A stretch of DNA of 64,000 nucleotides from Fodinibacter sp963800505. GTDB lineage: Bacteria; Actinomycetota; Actinomycetes; Actinomycetales; Dermatophilaceae. How positions within the stretch are numbered: the stretch's first letter is position 1; the number at the start of each line of letters is the position of its first letter. Where the stretch lies: positions 124,001-188,000 of the forward strand of contig CAWDBL010000022.1 in the NCBI GenBank assembly GCA_963800505.1. Direction: 5' to 3'. The position numbers and the translations under genes were made by a program. The notes beneath the pieces are model-generated. The model had not been told where the DNA came from. It made no database searches and saw nothing but the letters and a program-made list of their open reading frames with translations. Below, one piece after another: positions 61,534-64,000 of this stretch.

Positions 61534-62262
61534 GTGAACACGGGCGAGGGACATGGGGGTTCGGCGTCCATCGCGATCCCCGACTACTGGTGGTACGTCG
61601 CCCGGGCCGACCTGCTCGAGGTGACGCTCCGCTCGCACGTCGAGGGCGCCGGGCTGGCGCTCGACCTCGGCAGTGCCGACGGGCCGAGTGCCGCGTGGTT
61701 CCGCGAGTCGGCGCATCGCACGGTCTCGCTCGACATCGACCCCAGGGGGCTCGGGTCCGACGGGGTGTGCGGGTCGGCGCTGGCGCTGCCCTTCGAGGAC
61801 GCCGCCTTCGACGCGGTGTCGGCCTTCGACGTCATCGAGCACTGCGAGCCCGAGGCCACCGCGCTGGCCGAGGTGCGCCGGGTGCTGCGCCCGGGCGGCC
61901 GGTTCGTCATGTCGGTGCCGGCGTACACCTGGGCGTGGACGGACTTCGACGTCGCCAACGGCCACCACCGGCGCTACACGAAGGGCCGCGCGGTGGCCGC
62001 GGTGGAGCGCGCGGGGTTCACGGTGCAGCGGGCCACCTACGGCTTCGCCACGGTCTTCCCGATGTTCGCGGCGGAACGGCTGGCCCGCCGGGTGTCGCGC
62101 CGGCGGGCCGACGGGCCGGTCGACATCGTCGCGCTGCCTCGGCTGCCGGACCCGCTGAACGCCATGCTGCTCCGGCTCTCCCGGGCCGACCGGGCGGTGC
62201 TGCGACGGCGCGACCTGCCGTTCGGCTCGTCGGTGTTCCTCGCCGCCACCCGGGCCGACTGA
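61534..62262 (+). CDS. class I SAM-dependent methyltransferase
   Basis: A 242-residue methyltransferase. Motif I is LALDLGSADGPSAAWF, motif II LDIDPRGLG, then LPFEDAAFDAVSAFDVIEHC and VRRVLRPGGRFVMSVPAYTW. The block FDVANGHHRRYTKGRAVAAV is common in methyltransferases of glycan and lipid-linked sugar loci. The start is the GTG at 61534. It faces an epimerase gene convergently, and together with the glycosyltransferase it points to polysaccharide or glycolipid synthesis. Confidence 0.88.
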   Translation: MNTGEGHGGSASIAIPDYWWYVARADLLEVTLRSHVEGAGLALDLGSADGPSAAWFRESAHRTVSLDIDPRGLGSDGVCGSALALPFEDAAFDAVSAFDVIEHCEPEATALAEVRRVLRPGGRFVMSVPAYTWAWTDFDVANGHHRRYTKGRAVAAVERAGFTVQRATYGFATVFPMFAAERLARRVSRRRADGPVDIVALPRLPDPLNAMLLRLSRADRAVLRRRDLPFGSSVFLAATRAD

Positions 62263-62296
62263 GCCGACTGCAGCGCCCGGTCGACCGGCGCGGCGC

Positions 62297-63259
62297 TCAG
62301 CCGTCGAGCGGGCCGCCGGACACGACCCGGGCCCGCACGTCGGCGGAGGTGCGAGCGAGCCCGGCGGGCAGCGGCGTCGCCGCGAGGGCGTCGACCTCGG
62401 GCCACACCGTCGACTCCAGGCGCAGGTCGAGCACCTGCCCGGCCCCGGCGCCGCCGACCGGGATGGTGCGCAGCGGGCGGTGGAACACCCGGCGCGCCTC
62501 GGCGACCAGGTAGCCGACGGTGACCGGCCGCCCCGAGGCGAGAACCTTCGTGACGACCGTGCCGGGCGGTTCCGCACGCGCCAGTGCGAGGCTGCGCACG
62601 ACCATCCGGGCGGCGTCCCCGGCATACAGGTAGTCGCGGATGGTGTCCATCGAGACGAACACCGGCAGCGGCCGGCCGGTGGCGTCGGCCAGGCACAGCT
62701 GGGAGAGCAGGCCCTGCGGCTTGCCGAGGGTCTGGCCGGGGCCGTAGACGTTGGCCAGCCGGCCGAGCACCGCGCGCACCCCGGTGGCCCCGGCCAGCCG
62801 CTCGACGGCCGCCTCCATGGCGAGCTTGGCCCGGCCGTAGGCCACCAGCGGTCGCGGTGGCGTGCGCTCGTCGAACGGCGCCGGGGTGCTGCCGGCATAC
62901 AGGCCGCCGGCCGACGAGGCGAGGAAGACCACGCCGTCGTCGCCGGCCGGCCCGGATGCCGTGAGGGCGGCGGTCACGCGCTCGAAGACCCGCACCTCCG
63001 CGGCGAGAGCCTCCTCGCCGGTGGCCACGACCCCGGCACCGGCGCACCAGGCGAGCGCCCAGGGTCGGCCGGCGCGCCGCTGCGTGAACCGGCCGACCTC
63101 CTGCACCAGCGTGCGCACGCTCTCGTCCTCGTCGTGCCACGGCACCGTCGTGGTGAGCACCTCGTGCCCGGCGGCGCCGAGCTCGGCCACGACGTGACGG
63201 CCGACGAGCCCGCCGGACCCGACGACCCAGGTGAGGGGTCGGGGGTCGGCCGGGGTCAC
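62297..63259 (-). CDS. NAD-dependent epimerase/dehydratase family protein
   Basis: A 320-residue extended SDR. The NAD-binding motif is VVGSGGLVGRHVVAEL at the N-terminus, the catalytic YxxxK is VAYGRAKLAMEAAVERL, preceded by FLASSAGGLYAG, and LGRLANVYGPGQ is a typical nucleotide-sugar epimerase block, followed by MDTIRDYLYAGDAARMVV. It probably acts on a nucleotide-sugar. The GTG overlaps the stop of the glycosyltransferase (63256), so they are co-translated. Confidence 0.9.
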   Translation of the reverse strand: MTPADPRPLTWVVGSGGLVGRHVVAELGAAGHEVLTTTVPWHDEDESVRTLVQEVGRFTQRRAGRPWALAWCAGAGVVATGEEALAAEVRVFERVTAALTASGPAGDDGVVFLASSAGGLYAGSTPAPFDERTPPRPLVAYGRAKLAMEAAVERLAGATGVRAVLGRLANVYGPGQTLGKPQGLLSQLCLADATGRPLPVFVSMDTIRDYLYAGDAARMVVRSLALARAEPPGTVVTKVLASGRPVTVGYLVAEARRVFHRPLRTIPVGGAGAGQVLDLRLESTVWPEVDALAATPLPAGLARTSADVRARVVSGGPLDG

Positions 63260-64000
63260 GCGCGGTCCCGGCCCAGGGGGCCCTCACGGCGGTCGCGCAC
63301 GGGCAGGTAGAGCGGCTTGCCCATCGCCATGTTCACGGCCAGCCCGACGTACTCGGCGATGATGCCGAGGCTGAACAGGATGACCCCGGTGGCGACCATG
63401 AGCAGGATCATCGTCGAGGTCCAGCCGGGCACCTGCCAGCGCCCGCTGGCCCGGCCGATGACCAGGGCCAGGGCCACGACGGGGGCCAGCAGCACGGCGG
63501 CGGCGCCGAGGGCGCTCACCCAGCGCAGCGGGCGGGTGCCGCTGGAGAGCACGAGCCGCCAGAAGTGGCTGACCAGCCGGCGGAAGGTGTAGCCCGAGGG
63601 GCGGTCGCCCTCGCTGCGCATCTCGACCGGGCAGGTGGCGGTGCGGTTGGCGACCCAGGCGATGGCGACGTCGAGGTAGATGCCCGGGCCGGCATACGCC
63701 GCGACGGAGCGCGCCACCTCGCCGATCACCAGCCGGAAGCTGGAGAAGGCCCCGGCATCCGCTCCCTTGGCGAGCCGGTCGACGAGCCACTTCGCGCCCC
63801 GGGACGCCGCGTTGCGCACCGCACCGTGCGGGGGCTCGTTGGTGGGGCTCGCGTAGACGACGTCGGCCTGCTCGGTCATCGCCGTGTCGAGCAGCGCCCC
63901 GATCGCCTCGGGGTCGTGCTGGCCGTCCTCGTCCATGGTGACGACCCACTCGCCACCGGAGGCGGCGATGCCGGCCAGGGTGGCCGCGTGCTGGCCGAAG
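63256..64000 (-). CDS. family 2 glycosyltransferase (partial, N-terminus outside window)
   Basis: The open frame runs from the window edge and gives the last 248 residues. The start of the fragment (FGQHAATLAGIAASGGEWVV, then MDEDGQHDPEAI) is the GT2 region with the DxD-like DED that binds the metal-nucleotide. Two C-terminal helices (about residues 168-190 and 202-226, LLAPVVALALVIG, ILLMVATGVILFSLGIIAEY) are typical of GtrB/DPM1-like polyprenyl-phosphate glycosyltransferases. It heads toward the epimerase by a GTGA overlap. The sugar is unknown. Confidence 0.9.
   Translation of the reverse strand, partial: FGQHAATLAGIAASGGEWVVTMDEDGQHDPEAIGALLDTAMTEQADVVYASPTNEPPHGAVRNAASRGAKWLVDRLAKGADAGAFSSFRLVIGEVARSVAAYAGPGIYLDVAIAWVANRTATCPVEMRSEGDRPSGYTFRRLVSHFWRLVLSSGTRPLRWVSALGAAAVLLAPVVALALVIGRASGRWQVPGWTSTMILLMVATGVILFSLGIIAEYVGLAVNMAMGKPLYLPVRDRREGPLGRDRA

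Overview
The window is 64 kb of very GC-rich DNA, densely coding, with frequent GTG starts and many 1-4 bp stop/start overlaps. The gene set fits a high-GC actinobacterium: two ClpP paralogues beside ClpX and trigger factor, a mycothiol-type DsbA-like oxidoreductase, truncated haemoglobin GlbO, the GlgX-TreY-TreZ glycogen-to-trehalose route, and a RecQ helicase with a phosphoribosyltransferase tail. An Intrasporangiaceae-like member of Micrococcales is my best guess, from gene content and protein flavour only. No plasmid, phage, IS element, CRISPR array or rRNA was recognised.

Layout. 1-3030: MoxR/DUF58 operon. 3060-7063: proteostasis block on the minus strand (clpX, clpP2, clpP1) followed by two small membrane/cell-surface type genes. 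7172-9556: an MFS exporter divergent from a LacI regulator, with a tandem palindromic operator between them. 9573-14134: a secreted repeat protein, trigger factor and a secreted zinc metalloprotease. 14260-16770: the most accessory-looking stretch. It holds a decayed DUF389 gene, tRNA-Gly, tRNA-Pro with a displaced copy of its 3' end, a 64-bp tandem array of hairpin units, a gene with an AbiEi-like N-terminus and a DUF559/Vsr-like nuclease C-terminus, and a second array of the same period. 16770-23995: trmB, a SpoIIE phosphatase, rpiB, a DsbA-like protein, pepN, an MscS channel and glbO. 24026-28747: a frameshifted alpha-glucosidase, a glycerophosphodiesterase, an MFS transporter and an unknown gene. 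28744-36348: small metabolic genes and a DUF6069/methyltransferase/histidine kinase/response regulator operon. 36393-43289: cupin, RecQ, polysaccharide deacetylase lipoprotein, a YczE-like protein with its divergent MocR regulator, and TesB. 43302-50942: a four-gene FtsX-type ABC transporter operon. 51063-57681: treZ, treY and glgX. 57903-64000: SDR, lysoplasmalogenase, acyl-CoA dehydrogenase with divergent TetR, then a methyltransferase, epimerase and glycosyltransferase at the start of a polysaccharide-type locus.

How the genes work together. ClpX feeds unfolded substrates to the ClpP1P2 peptidase, and trigger factor acts upstream at the ribosome. GlgX debranches glycogen, TreY converts the maltodextrin end to a trehalosyl unit, and TreZ releases trehalose; the three genes are in that transcription order. 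Three regulator/target pairs have visible palindromes in the shared promoter region: LacI/MFS, MocR/YczE and TetR/acyl-CoA dehydrogenase.

Points most worth a second look are the paired 64-bp arrays around the nuclease-like gene, the tRNA-Pro 3'-end duplication beside them, a short palindromic repeat inserted in frame into treZ with a relative in an intergenic region, two GH13 genes each broken by an apparent single-base indel, and a widespread GGATGCC/GGCATCC word that also forms terminator stems.
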